Shown one piece after another: positions 28,234 through 36,900 of a stretch of 64,000 nucleotides of DNA. This DNA comes from Lachnospiraceae bacterium (GTDB taxonomy: Bacteria > Bacillota > Clostridia > Lachnospirales > Lachnospiraceae). The translations under genes and the position numbers were made by a program. The notes beneath the pieces are model-generated. The model was not told the DNA's origin. It did not search any database and was given only the letters and a program-made list of their open reading frames with translations. Location of the stretch: assembly GCA_017480195.1 (NCBI GenBank), contig JAFVBE010000031.1:1-64000 (forward strand), given 5' to 3'. Positions within the stretch are counted from its first letter, which is position 1; the number at the start of each line of letters is the position of its first letter.

Positions 28234-30318
28234 TTATTCTGCGTCCTTAAGGCTAAGGCTTATCTTGCCCATTCTGTCGATGTCAAGAACCTTAACTCTT
28301 ACCTCATCACCGATATTTACTACATCCTCAACCTTAGCAACTCTTCTGTCAGAAAGCTTAGATATATGGATAAGTCCGTCCTTATTAGGTGCAAGCTCTA
28401 CAAATGCACCGAAGTTCATTATCCTTACAACCTTACCGTCATAGGTCTTGCCAACCTCGATAGGGTCCACGATTGAACGGATAATCTTAACAGCCTTGTC
28501 AATACCTGCCTGCTCGACGCCACATACAGATACTCTGCCGTCATCATCAATATCAATCTTAACGCCTGTTTCATCTATTATAGCGTTGATAGTCTTACCT
28601 CTCTGACCGATTATCTCGCCAATCTTCTCAGGATCTATCTGAAGCTGAACAATCTTAGGTGCAAACTCGCTAACTGTCTCTCTTGGAGCAGCTATAGCAG
28701 GCTTCATACAGGTATCCATGATGAACATTCTTGCCTCGCGGCATCTTGCGATAGCGCCCTCAACTATAGGTCTTGTAAGACCATGTATCTTAATGTCCAT
28801 CTGAATGGCTGTGATACCCTCAGTAGTACCTGTAACCTTGAAGTCCATATCTCCGAAGAAGTCCTCAAGTCCCTGAATATCAGTTAAAAGGATGTAATCA
28901 TCATCAGTCTCGCCTGTTACAAGACCACAGGATATACCTGCAACCATCTTCTTGATAGGTACACCGGCAGCCATAAGTGCCATACATGATGAACAGGTTG
29001 AGCCCATTGATGTTGAACCGTTTGACTCAAATGTCTCTGATACGGAACGAATTGCATATGGGAACTCCTCTTCGCTTGGAAGTACAGGAATAAGCGCTCT
29101 CTCCGCAAGTGCTCCATGTCCTATCTCACGACGTCCCGGTCCTCTGGATGGCTTAGTCTCACCAACTGAGTATGATGGGAAGTTGTAATGATGCATATAT
29201 CTCTTGGATACGACATTCTCATCAAGTCCGTCTAACTTCTGTGCCTCTGATAATGGTGCAAGTGTTACCACATTACATATCTGAGTCTGTCCTCTGGTGA
29301 ACATTGCCGAGCCGTGAACTCTCGGTATTATGTCAACCTCAGCAGCAAGAGGTCTTATCTGAGTAATCTCTCTGCCGTCAGGTCTCTTGTGATCCTTTAA
29401 TATCATCTTACGAACTGTCTTCTTCTGATACTGATATACAGCCTCGTCAAGCACAGCAAGCCATTCTTCATTCTCAGCAAATGCCTCGGTAAGCTTGTCC
29501 TTTATCTGTCTGATATTTTCTTCCCTAACCTGCTTTTCATCAGTAAATACTGCAACTTCCATCTCCTCAGGAGTTACTATCTCTCTGATTGCTGCAAATA
29601 ATTCCTCAGGTACTGCACAGCTTGTATACTCATGCTTAGCCTTGCCGCACTCAGCAACTATCTGGTCGATAAATGCTATAACCTTCTGATTTAACTCGTG
29701 AGCTGCATATATTGCCTCAATCATCTTAGCCTCAGGTACCTCATTTGCACCTGCTTCTATCATTATTACCTTATCTCTGGTTGATGCAACTGTAAGCTTA
29801 AGATCTGATATAAGGTTCTGAGTTGCATTCGGATTAAATACGAATTCGCCGTCAATAAGACCTACCTGAGTAGTTGCACATGGTCCGTCAAACGGTATAT
29901 CTGAGATAGCTACTGCTATAGCTGAACCAAGCATAGCTGTAAGCTCAGGTGAGCACTCAGGGTCAACGGACATTACCATATTGTTAAGTGTAACATCATT
30001 TCTGTAATCCTTTGGGAAAAGAGGTCTCATAGGGCGGTCGATAACTCTTGATGTAAGAATTGCGTTCTCACTTGCCTTACCCTCTCTCTTATTGAAGCCT
30101 CCCGGTATCTTACCTACTGCATAGAGCTTCTCCTCATACTCAACTGAAAGCGGGAAGAAATCGATTCCCTCTCTTGGCTTCTCTGATGCTGTTGCAGTTG
30201 ATAATACAACAGTATCGCCATAGTGCATAAGCGCAGCACCATTAGCCTGCTTAGCAACACGTCCGACATCTACGCGGAGTGTTCTGCCTGCAAGTTCCAT
30301 TTCAAACTTCTTAAACAT
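28234..30318 (-). CDS. pnp: Polyribonucleotide nucleotidyltransferase (PNPase)
   Basis: A 694-residue phosphorolytic 3'-5' exoribonuclease involved in mRNA decay. It has two RNase PH domains (about 1-230 and 310-545) flanking the helical domain, with the catalytic region FFGDMDFKVTGT and the SSCMALMAAGVP motif, followed by a KH domain (IGEIIGQRGKTINAIIDETG region near 560) and an S1 domain (GKTYDGKVVRIMNFGAFVEL). All parts are intact and the length is normal. rpsO, often just upstream, is not adjacent here. A long palindrome in its leader may serve autoregulation. Start ATG with AAGGAG 9 nt upstream. Confidence 0.97.
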   Translation of the reverse strand: MFKKFEMELAGRTLRVDVGRVAKQANGAALMHYGDTVVLSTATASEKPREGIDFFPLSVEYEEKLYAVGKIPGGFNKREGKASENAILTSRVIDRPMRPLFPKDYRNDVTLNNMVMSVDPECSPELTAMLGSAIAVAISDIPFDGPCATTQVGLIDGEFVFNPNATQNLISDLKLTVASTRDKVIMIEAGANEVPEAKMIEAIYAAHELNQKVIAFIDQIVAECGKAKHEYTSCAVPEELFAAIREIVTPEEMEVAVFTDEKQVREENIRQIKDKLTEAFAENEEWLAVLDEAVYQYQKKTVRKMILKDHKRPDGREITQIRPLAAEVDIIPRVHGSAMFTRGQTQICNVVTLAPLSEAQKLDGLDENVVSKRYMHHYNFPSYSVGETKPSRGPGRREIGHGALAERALIPVLPSEEEFPYAIRSVSETFESNGSTSMGSTCSSCMALMAAGVPIKKMVAGISCGLVTGETDDDYILLTDIQGLEDFFGDMDFKVTGTTEGITAIQMDIKIHGLTRPIVEGAIARCREARMFIMDTCMKPAIAAPRETVSEFAPKIVQLQIDPEKIGEIIGQRGKTINAIIDETGVKIDIDDDGRVSVCGVEQAGIDKAVKIIRSIVDPIEVGKTYDGKVVRIMNFGAFVELAPNKDGLIHISKLSDRRVAKVEDVVNIGDEVRVKVLDIDRMGKISLSLKDAE

Positions 30319-30347
30319 TTGTATTTTCTCCTTGAAATTTATTTTGA

Positions 30348-30420
30348 ATTAAGACTCCGAAACAACTGAAAATACCACTTTGTTAAATGTCATTTTCAGT
30401 AGTCTCGGGTTGGTCTTAAT
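30348..30420 (-). promoter_or_regulatory. Long imperfect hairpin in the pnp leader
   Basis: A 73-bp quasi-palindrome 30 nt before the pnp start. The arms share ATTAAGAC/GTCTTAAT ends and ACTGAAAAT/ATTTTCAGT inner blocks, with small internal loops. In Enterobacteria a leader hairpin cut by RNase III is the basis of PNPase autoregulation; a similar role here is inference. Confidence 0.6.
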
Positions 30421-30474
30421 ACAATCTTTCATATTATATCACAATAAAGTGAGTCAAGCAAGCACAAAGTGCTT

Positions 30475-30498
30475 ATTTGACGAGCTATTTGACGAGCT
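30475..30498. repeat. Tandem 12-bp repeat, two exact copies
   Basis: ATTTGACGAGCT occurs twice head to tail, immediately before a 16-bp hairpin. It lies between the pnp promoter region and the end of the LytTR gene. Confidence 0.8.
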
Positions 30499-30499
30499 A

Positions 30500-30534
30500 A
30501 TGAGATAACAACCGCTTTGCGGTTGTTATCTCAT
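30500..30534 (-). terminator. Strong hairpin after the LytTR gene
   Basis: A perfect 16-bp stem with a 3-nt loop (30500-30515 with 30519-30534), 20 nt after the LytTR stop codon. Neither side has a T run, so it may protect the 3' end or act with a factor; terminator is the likeliest reading. Confidence 0.55.
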
Positions 30535-30554
30535 CATCAGGTAAAAGCTGTAAT

Positions 30555-30890
30555 TTATTGTAGCAGATTGTGATGTTCTGCAATGAATTTTTTAAGTTTG
30601 TCTCTTGCGATTATTACGGTATCTCCGTTGTCGAGACGGAGGTTCTTGCCGTTGCAGGCTGTGATATGGCTTAAGTTGACTAAGTATCCCCTATGGCAAC
30701 GATAGAAGCCTTTGTCAAGTTTTTCTTCCAAGTCCTTCATCGCTCCATAGATTGTTATTTCGTCCTCGTCTGTGTGTATTATGATTTTCTTGCCTGCGCT
30801 CTCGACATATATTATCTGTTCCTGTCTGAGATAATATTTCATCTTCTTGGTATTTAGTATTACTGCATTGTCAAATATTACCACGCTCAT
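30555..30890 (-). CDS. Stand-alone LytTR DNA-binding domain protein
   Basis: A 111-residue protein that is almost only a LytTR domain: the IIYVESAGKKIIIHT strands, the YRCHRGYLVNLSHI motif (residues about 62-76) and the LDNGDTVIIARDKLKKF end are typical. There is no receiver domain, so it is not directly phosphorylated. LytTR proteins bind tandem direct repeats upstream of envelope, bacteriocin or competence genes. It is 20 nt behind the EF-hand-like gene with its own GGGGAG site, so both form one transcript. The target is unknown. Confidence 0.85.
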   Translation of the reverse strand: MSVVIFDNAVILNTKKMKYYLRQEQIIYVESAGKKIIIHTDEDEITIYGAMKDLEEKLDKGFYRCHRGYLVNLSHITACNGKNLRLDNGDTVIIARDKLKKFIAEHHNLLQ

Positions 30891-30910
30891 AGTTTTCTCC
30901 CCTGTCTAAA

Positions 30911-32218
30911 TCAGCCTACTATATTATATGCCTGCATAAACTGCCTCCACTGATATCTCTCGTATAAGCTCTCCGAATAATCTCTCCTTCTCTCCTCTGC
31001 CTCTTCCATAAGCTTTTTATTCTGTGCACGCCTTTCGGAAAGTCTCTGCTCATACTCCTCTTCCAGTTGTTTTTTCTTAAGTCTTTTTTCCTCGCGTGCT
31101 TTCTTGGCATTTATCTCCTCCTGCCTTCTGCTCCTGTTATTATTGGATACATTTCTGTCTGACTGATTACCCATATATAATATCGTCACATCATCTGTGT
31201 TATCTTCGTCAGAAGCATCTTTATCATCATGAACACCCATATCTACATGCTGTACTGTGCCTACACTTCCGTTCTCTCTTAAGAAAAATCCTGTCGAGCG
31301 TATAATGCCGTTTCTTCCTCCATCTGAGCCATTCATTGTATATTCTGTAGACTGTTCGCCGAGAAATATCGCTCCGATATTGGCTTCCTTTAAGTCCATT
31401 AATATATCGTTGCCGTTAGCATCCTTACACCATACCTTAAGCTTGGAAAATATTTCATCATTCTCATCAATCCAGCCGTTGCCGTCACTATCGTACTTTC
31501 TTAAATCTCCGAAGGCATCACCTGTTTTAGTTCCAAACAGTTCATTTCCATCATTAATTATGCCGTCTTCATTAAGATCAAGTGCAAGGAATCCTGAGCC
31601 CTTGCCAAGCATATTTATCTCTTCCTCTGTTTCGTCTCCATCCAAATCAAACATAAATGTCTGGTCGGATATGTCCGCAGTAGCGGAGCTGACATTTACT
31701 ACAAGCGGATCTAAGAGAGCATTTTCAAGCATCGGGATATTATATTCCATATACTCCATATAGCTTCTCGACATTACCAAATCTACATTGAAGTCGATAG
31801 TTCTGCCGTCCTCGGTTCTCGCCTGTCCGTAGGCTGAAAAATTCGTTGTCTCGTGTTCCTCGTAGCTTACCACACGCTGAGTAAGAGGTGACATAGTGCC
31901 TCCATACATACCACTACCGAATATATTGCCGCCATACATACTGCCTCCGTAAAGTCTTGTCAATAATCTGTTCAGAAGATTATTCTGGAACTGACTTGGT
32001 CGTGAAATCATAGAACTGTTATCAGTAAACGGTGATATGGACGATATAGAATTATCTCCGTACTTTGCAGCATTTCCATAGGTCTGACTGCTACTGTCTG
32101 ATACAAAAGCCTCAGTGGCTTTTGCCTGAAAGGAGTTTGGGTCTCCCTGTCCCTTAACTCCGCTTTGATAATACTGCCTGTTTGATGACATAGTTACATT
32201 ACTTTCCGCAATTTTCAT
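30911..32218 (-). CDS. EF-hand-like calcium-binding cytosolic protein, family of unknown function
   Basis: A 435-residue protein without signal peptide. The N-terminus (MKIAESNVTMSSNRQYYQS) is a short beta motif found at the start of a widespread family with the same core. Residues about 165-330 hold that core: DPLVVNVSS, FDLDGDETEEEINMLGKGSG, FLALDLNEDGIINDGNELFG and YDSDGNGWIDENDEIF, three D-x-D-x-D-G loops of EF-hand or dockerin type, ending in STGFFLRENGSVGTVQHVDM. The C-terminal 75 residues are a very basic and acidic coiled coil. Function of the family is not known to me. A glycine-methionine-tyrosine-rich stretch (YGGSMYGGNIFGSGMYGG) near 95-110 is odd. Co-transcribed with the LytTR gene. 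Confidence 0.8.
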   Translation of the reverse strand: MKIAESNVTMSSNRQYYQSGVKGQGDPNSFQAKATEAFVSDSSSQTYGNAAKYGDNSISSISPFTDNSSMISRPSQFQNNLLNRLLTRLYGGSMYGGNIFGSGMYGGTMSPLTQRVVSYEEHETTNFSAYGQARTEDGRTIDFNVDLVMSRSYMEYMEYNIPMLENALLDPLVVNVSSATADISDQTFMFDLDGDETEEEINMLGKGSGFLALDLNEDGIINDGNELFGTKTGDAFGDLRKYDSDGNGWIDENDEIFSKLKVWCKDANGNDILMDLKEANIGAIFLGEQSTEYTMNGSDGGRNGIIRSTGFFLRENGSVGTVQHVDMGVHDDKDASDEDNTDDVTILYMGNQSDRNVSNNNRSRRQEEINAKKAREEKRLKKKQLEEEYEQRLSERRAQNKKLMEEAEERRRDYSESLYERYQWRQFMQAYNIVG

Positions 32219-32438
32219 AAAGCTTCCCTCCTGTTATAGAATAAATACCAATTGTAGCATTTTGAGAGTGAGCGAAGCGTTTTTTATTCATAGGCCAATT
32301 CTAAAAATAAAAAAGCGCCTGCTTCAACAAATGTTCAATCCATTGAATCAAGCACTTCCTTGTGTTCATTCATCCTGCTATTTAATCTATCGGATTATTT
32401 TTCCCACAATTAAGTCATATGTCGTCAGACAAAACCAA

Positions 32439-32466
32439 AAGGGAATGAACCGTAATTCATTCCCTT
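32439..32466 (-). terminator. Terminator after the 259-residue gene
   Basis: A perfect 11-bp stem (32439-32449 with 32456-32466), followed on the minus strand by TTTTGGTTTT, about 25 nt after the stop. Confidence 0.9.
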
Positions 32467-32489
32467 AGAAATCTTAGATTATTATTTGA

Positions 32490-33269
32490 TTATGCAATCT
32501 CGCCTATCACGAATTTTGCTGTCTGTCCACTCTCAACCATCCTGTTAAGACCATCTATAGCCGCCATACGATTCTTATCGCTGATTTTATCTGATGTATC
32601 ATCCGCAAGAATATTCGTAAGTTCTATCTCATCGCGTTTGGTGCTTGCTGCTACCGATACCATCTTGCCTATATCCTCAGAAGCTTCTTTGTTCTGTGAG
32701 ATGTTACCCTGAGTCTCCTCATTACGCTTCTCAATCTCAGTCTCATACTTGTACTGAGAAATCTCTCCCTTAAGATACATCTGATTAAGCTGGGATTTGG
32801 TATATCCGGCAAAGGATGTAGGCGCATCAGCGGTCTTCTCTTCCTTATCCTCGAACATCGGTCCCATATCTATCTCTTCATCCTGTGAAGCCTTTGTATC
32901 AATATTGAAGTTCGCAGGTTCTTCTTTCTTAGTAGGAAAAGCAATGACTTCCGCTTCCTGTGTGTCGATAGACTGCTTAGTATCCTGTGCATCAACAGCC
33001 TTCTTAGTATCAGCCGTATATGCTCCGGCTTCGGAAAGCTCGTGACCTTCCTCTGATACCTGAAGTGTATCTCCATACTCAGATACAGCAACTAAATCCT
33101 CGAGATATGCTTTATCTTCTTTTTTCTTATCAGTAGAAATAGCCTTCTGCTCTACTGTCTGCTCAGCCATTTTAACACTATCCGCATCCGAAGCTTTAAT
33201 ACTTGGACTGTGATTTATGTTGTGTGTAATCGGCTGTGAAATATTAGAATATGCTCCAACACCTATCAT
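32490..33269 (-). CDS. Acidic, repeat-poor hypothetical protein
   Basis: A 259-residue cytosolic protein I do not recognise. It is rich in D, E, K, S and T with few aromatic residues, probably mostly disordered or helical. Residues 30-150 are low-complexity (KKEDKAYLEDL, DTKKAVDAQDTKQSIDTQEAE); the better ordered C-terminal half (150-259) contains YTKSQLNQMYLKGEISQYKYETEI and a helical end with AIDGLNRMVESGQTAKFVIGEIA. It has a strong consensus promoter and its own terminator, so it is a single-gene unit. Position next to the EF-hand-like gene, also without export signal, suggests but does not show a link. Confidence 0.7.
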   Translation of the reverse strand: MIGVGAYSNISQPITHNINHSPSIKASDADSVKMAEQTVEQKAISTDKKKEDKAYLEDLVAVSEYGDTLQVSEEGHELSEAGAYTADTKKAVDAQDTKQSIDTQEAEVIAFPTKKEEPANFNIDTKASQDEEIDMGPMFEDKEEKTADAPTSFAGYTKSQLNQMYLKGEISQYKYETEIEKRNEETQGNISQNKEASEDIGKMVSVAASTKRDEIELTNILADDTSDKISDKNRMAAIDGLNRMVESGQTAKFVIGEIA

Positions 33270-33354
33270 AATGGGACCTCCTTTCCCAATTATATAAAGG
33301 TTTTCTAACCCCTAACCGACATTTTCGTCCATGAATCGATATTAATGTTATTTT

Positions 33355-33383
33355 ATTATAGCTTATCACATAAAATAAATCAA
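33355..33383 (-). promoter_or_regulatory. Consensus promoter of the 259-residue protein gene
   Basis: Minus-strand TTGATT (33378-33383), 17-nt spacer, TATAAT (33355-33360). It gives a leader of about 80 nt in which GGGA/TCCC can fold across the AAGGAGG site. Confidence 0.85.
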
Positions 33384-33445
33384 CATATTTTTTCAAAAAA
33401 ACAAGAAAATCAAGCTCTTTCTTATAGTTTTTTACTATAAATGAA

Positions 33446-33477
33446 AACTGCTTCAGGAAAAATATCCTAAAGCAGTT
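33446..33477 (-). terminator. Terminator of glyQS
   Basis: A 13-bp stem with one mismatch (33446-33458 with 33465-33477), followed by TTTTCATTT on the minus strand, 12 nt after the stop. Confidence 0.88.
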
Positions 33478-33489
33478 AAAATCATTCTA

Positions 33490-34881
33490 CTAAAATTCCA
33501 TTTTCTTCTCAAAATAATCCTTTAATTCATCAATTTTAATTCTCTCCTGCTCCATAGTGTCTCTGTCACGCACCGTAACCGCACCGTCAGTCTCCGAATC
33601 AAAATCATAAGTAATGCAGAATGGTGTTCCGATTTCATCCTGTCTTCTGTATCTCTTACCGATATTACCTCTGTCATCATATTCGCAGTTGTAATACTTC
33701 GATAACTCTGCATATATCTTCTCTGCACCCTCGCCAAGCTTCTTGGACAACGGAAGTACACCTATCTTAACAGGTGCTATAGCCGGATGGAAATGTAACA
33801 CTGTTCTTATATCTCCACCCTCAAGCTCCTCCTCGTCATAAGCGCTGCAGAGAAATGCAAGCGTAACTCTGTCTGCGCCGAGTGACGGCTCGATAACATA
33901 TGGGATGTATTTTTCCTTAGTCTCGTCATCAAAGTATTCCATAGGCTCGCCCGATACATTCTGATGCTGTGTAAGGTCGTAATCAGTTCTGTCTGCGATA
34001 CCCCAAAGCTCACCCCAGTCAGTAAACGGAAATGCATATTCAATGTCAGTTGTAGCATTGCTGTAGAAGGAAAGCTCTTCCTTGTCGTGGTCACGAAGTC
34101 TTAGCTCCTCTTCCTTAAGTCCTAAGTCAAGCAGCCATTTATAGCAGAAGTTTCTCCAGTAGGTAAACCACTCAAGGTCTGTACCCGGCTTGCAGAAAAA
34201 CTCAAGCTCCATCTGCTCAAACTCTCTGGTTCTGAATGTAAAATTACCCGGTGTAATCTCATTTCTGAAGGACTTACCTATCTGTCCTATACCAAAAGGA
34301 ACCTTCTTACGTGAGGTTCTCTGAACATTCTTGAAATTAACAAATATACCCTGTGCAGTCTCAGGTCTTAAGTATACTGTATTCTTAGCGTCTTCGGTTA
34401 CACCCTGAAAGGTCTTGAACATAAGGTTAAACTGTCTTATATCTGTGAAATTATGCTTACCGCAGGATGGACAAGGGATATTTTCTTTCTCTATATAATC
34501 CTGCATCTGCTCATTGGTCCAGCCATCTATAGAGCTTTCAGCCTGTATACCATGCTCAGCCATATAATCCTCGATTATCTTATCTGCCCTGAATCTCTCG
34601 TGGCACTCCTTACAATCCATAAGAGGGTCTGAGAAACCACCTAGATGTCCCGATGCAACCCAAGTTTGAGGATTCATAAGTATAGCACAGTCAACACCTA
34701 CATTATAAGGATTTTCCTGAATGAATTTCTTCCACCATGCACGCTTCACATTGTTCTTTAATTCAACACCGAGATTTCCATAATCCCAAGTATTTGCCAA
34801 GCCTCCATAGATTTCCGAGCCGGGATATACAAATCCTCGATTTTTAGCTAATGCTATGATTTTGTCCATTGTCTTTTCCAT
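33490..34881 (-). CDS. glyQS: Glycyl-tRNA synthetase, homodimeric type
   Basis: A 463-residue class II synthetase that charges tRNA-Gly. It is the eukaryotic/archaeal-like alpha2 form used by many Firmicutes, not the two-subunit GlyQ/GlyS form. N-terminal [18 protein letters not shown], zinc-type cysteines in DCKECHERF and CPSCGKHNF, motif 2 [21 protein letters not shown], and motif 3 near [14 protein letters not shown] are intact, with an anticodon-binding domain at the end. No T-box precedes it: only 17 nt separate it from the lipoprotein gene, so it is transcribed from the era-recO operon or an internal promoter. Confidence 0.96.
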   Translation of the reverse strand: MEKTMDKIIALAKNRGFVYPGSEIYGGLANTWDYGNLGVELKNNVKRAWWKKFIQENPYNVGVDCAILMNPQTWVASGHLGGFSDPLMDCKECHERFRADKIIEDYMAEHGIQAESSIDGWTNEQMQDYIEKENIPCPSCGKHNFTDIRQFNLMFKTFQGVTEDAKNTVYLRPETAQGIFVNFKNVQRTSRKKVPFGIGQIGKSFRNEITPGNFTFRTREFEQMELEFFCKPGTDLEWFTYWRNFCYKWLLDLGLKEEELRLRDHDKEELSFYSNATTDIEYAFPFTDWGELWGIADRTDYDLTQHQNVSGEPMEYFDDETKEKYIPYVIEPSLGADRVTLAFLCSAYDEEELEGGDIRTVLHFHPAIAPVKIGVLPLSKKLGEGAEKIYAELSKYYNCEYDDRGNIGKRYRRQDEIGTPFCITYDFDSETDGAVTVRDRDTMEQERIKIDELKDYFEKKMEF

Positions 34882-34898
34882 AATCTTACCTCTTTTAA

Positions 34899-35504
34899 TT
34901 ATTTATATATGATGATAGCATTACCCAAGCCATCCAGCTTAGCACTGCTATTGCTATTTAATGCCACATGTGAATTGTAATACACTATCTGTCCATTCAG
35001 ATTAAGATTGAATTCACCGTCTGCCGAAAATATCTTATATTCCCCTGTCGCAAAATTAATATCAAAAAGATTTATCTCATTCCCCGACATATCCTTCATA
35101 AGCTCATTTCCATAAGCCATATAATCCTGACTGTCTGCGTATGAGGTTCCGTTAAAAGCATTATAATCATCCAGTGAACCATAGTCAATTGCAACTCGTA
35201 CAAGTCTGTCTTCCTCTTTATATTCAAGCAGCTTGACAGAGTCCTTTTTATCGCCTTGTGCATATTTATCAATATCCGATTTTATGCTGTCGGAAAGCCC
35301 CGATATATCATAGCTCGTGCCTGAAAAATCCTGACATGCTATCTCTCTTATCGTCCCATCCTCATTCATGTTAAAGGTATTCTCCTTAATATCACCGATG
35401 TAGTTTACCTTTTCCTTCTTACCACAGCCTGCTGCAAATATACAGAGTGTCAGTATTGATAAAAACATTAATGATATTTTTTTATTTTTCTTCATTTTGA
35501 ACAT
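34899..35504 (-). CDS. Putative lipoprotein, unknown function
   Basis: A 201-residue exported protein with a lipobox: basic start (MFKMKKNKK), hydrophobic stretch [12 protein letters not shown] and AAGC, the cysteine being residue 27. The mature part looks like two similar alpha-beta segments ([23 protein letters not shown]; the end repeats [16 protein letters not shown]). I do not recognise the family. The ATG at 35504 has GGAG 9 nt upstream. It lies in the recO-glyQS interval, normally empty in relatives, together with the membrane gene upstream. Confidence 0.8.
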   Translation of the reverse strand: MFKMKKNKKISLMFLSILTLCIFAAGCGKKEKVNYIGDIKENTFNMNEDGTIREIACQDFSGTSYDISGLSDSIKSDIDKYAQGDKKDSVKLLEYKEEDRLVRVAIDYGSLDDYNAFNGTSYADSQDYMAYGNELMKDMSGNEINLFDINFATGEYKIFSADGEFNLNLNGQIVYYNSHVALNSNSSAKLDGLGNAIIIYK

Positions 35505-35531
35505 ATTTTATAACTCCAATATATTTTTAAT

Positions 35532-36026
35532 TTATTTAATACATACAATTATAAAATCAGCTATGATTATTGCTAAAATCAAAACCGCCGATGCAAAAAA
35601 TATTTTTTCGGATATTCTTTTGCTTATTCGTGATATCAATGGTAATAACACTTTTATAAAAACCGCTGCCATAATACCAAATATCAGACAACTAATCATC
35701 GATACCCTGTCATTAATTGATAAAAGCCAGCCCCTATATGTCCACAGCTTGAGGTTAAAGCATTTTTCCAATATAAGACTGCTTATATATTCAAATATTC
35801 CTGATATTGCTCCCGCAAGGATTACCAACAAAGGAACATTTTTAATCTTATGAAGTATAGGATATAAAAGCCACAATCCAAAACCATATATAGGACATAT
35901 CGGCAGATGCAATATTCCTCTATCGGAGAAATGTCCATAAAGAATATACATACAGGTTTCTTCATATATCCAGCCGACAAATGCTGCAGCAACAAAGCCC
36001 CATATTATTATTCCAATTTTCTTCAT
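35532..36026 (-). CDS. Membrane protein of the CmpB-like (ABC transporter type IV) family
   Basis: A 164-residue protein with about five membrane helices. It shows the family pattern FVGWIYEETCMYILYGHFSDRGILHLP, followed by CPIYGFGLWLLYPIL and a tryptophan-tyrosine motif (LWTYRGW), which I recognise as PF06541. Members were named as putative ABC permeases but no transport has been shown for most. Here it is in the same orientation as recO (44 nt behind) and 27 nt before the lipoprotein gene. Confidence 0.8.
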   Translation of the reverse strand: MKKIGIIIWGFVAAAFVGWIYEETCMYILYGHFSDRGILHLPICPIYGFGLWLLYPILHKIKNVPLLVILAGAISGIFEYISSLILEKCFNLKLWTYRGWLLSINDRVSMISCLIFGIMAAVFIKVLLPLISRISKRISEKIFFASAVLILAIIIADFIIVCIK

Positions 36027-36070
36027 CAGTATAATCCCTCAAAGTATAATACATAATTTATACAAATATT

Positions 36071-36814
36071 TCAAGCAAGAGTGGAAAGAATTTCCAAAGA
36101 CTTAAAATTCTTATCCACATATTCAGTTCTGAATTTATCTGCTACATATTTTATCTCTGCCATCACTTCATCAGATAATGTGAAGCTATATAGCTTATTT
36201 ACAGGGGTTGAGAGGATATATTGCAGGGTGTAGATAAGCGGTGAGCTTACCTTATATGTGACTTTCAGTTCATGTGCACACTTATCGCACAGAAGTCCTC
36301 CTGCTTTGGCATCAAAGTAGCTTATATGCTCCTTGTCACCACATCTTACGCAGGAATATGCATGTATGCCCTCGCCCTCTATATCCATAAGTCTTATCTC
36401 ATATATATATCTTATCAATTCATTTGATAACCTGTCGTCTAAAAGTGCCTTAAATGTGACATATAAAAGATTGAGATTGTTCGTGCAAAAATCTCCCTCT
36501 CTGGTATAATATGACATAAATTCAGAAAAATATGAGGCATAGCACATCTTTTCCATATCATAAGCTATATCGTGGAAATATTCCTTTACATCAACCTTTA
36601 TAAGATTGTACGCATCACGAGTCGGTATGACGGTAAAGGTTCCCATTACAAAGCTCTGGCTTGCAGCACGAAATGTACTGCTTGGCTTTCTCGCACCATT
36701 GGCAAATACGGTTATTTTGCCTCTTTCTTTTGTCAGGATAACAAGTCTTTTATCATATTCACCAACAAGTGTTACATATAATACAATTCCTGTTACTTCT
36801 ATCTCCTGCCTCAT
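36071..36814 (-). CDS. recO: DNA repair protein RecO
   Basis: A 247-residue mediator that anneals single strands and loads RecA with RecR. The N-terminal OB fold (EIEVTGIVLYVTLVGEYDKRLVILTKERGKI), the helical middle and the zinc motif CVRCG...CDKC near 150-180 are visible. ATG overlaps the stop of the small ORF upstream (ATGA), hence coupled translation. Order era-recO-glyQS is conserved in clostridia. Confidence 0.95.
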   Translation of the reverse strand: MRQEIEVTGIVLYVTLVGEYDKRLVILTKERGKITVFANGARKPSSTFRAASQSFVMGTFTVIPTRDAYNLIKVDVKEYFHDIAYDMEKMCYASYFSEFMSYYTREGDFCTNNLNLLYVTFKALLDDRLSNELIRYIYEIRLMDIEGEGIHAYSCVRCGDKEHISYFDAKAGGLLCDKCAHELKVTYKVSSPLIYTLQYILSTPVNKLYSFTLSDEVMAEIKYVADKFRTEYVDKNFKSLEILSTLA

Positions 36815-36900
36815 AGCTGCTCCTGTTTATCCTTATCGTCGTATCTTGGAATTTTTCGTGCAGATACTTCTATATCCTCGGCTGTAATGTCAGTTCTCAT
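36811..36900 (-). CDS. Small coupled ORF between era and recO (29 codons)
   Basis: An ATG at 36900 overlaps the end of era, and the TGA stop overlaps the recO ATG (CTATGA), so the frame exactly bridges the two genes. The product starts MRTDITAEDIEVSARKI, is 29 residues and strongly charged, with no membrane segment. A GGAG site for recO (CAGGAGC) lies within its end. The exact fit argues for a real gene or a translational bridge that couples recO to era. No known homologue comes to mind. Confidence 0.5.
   Translation of the reverse strand: MRTDITAEDIEVSARKIPRYDDKDKQEQL

Noticed and set aside
34882-34898. T-box leader before glyQS
   Set aside because: Only 17 nt separate it from the upstream gene, too short for any T-box.
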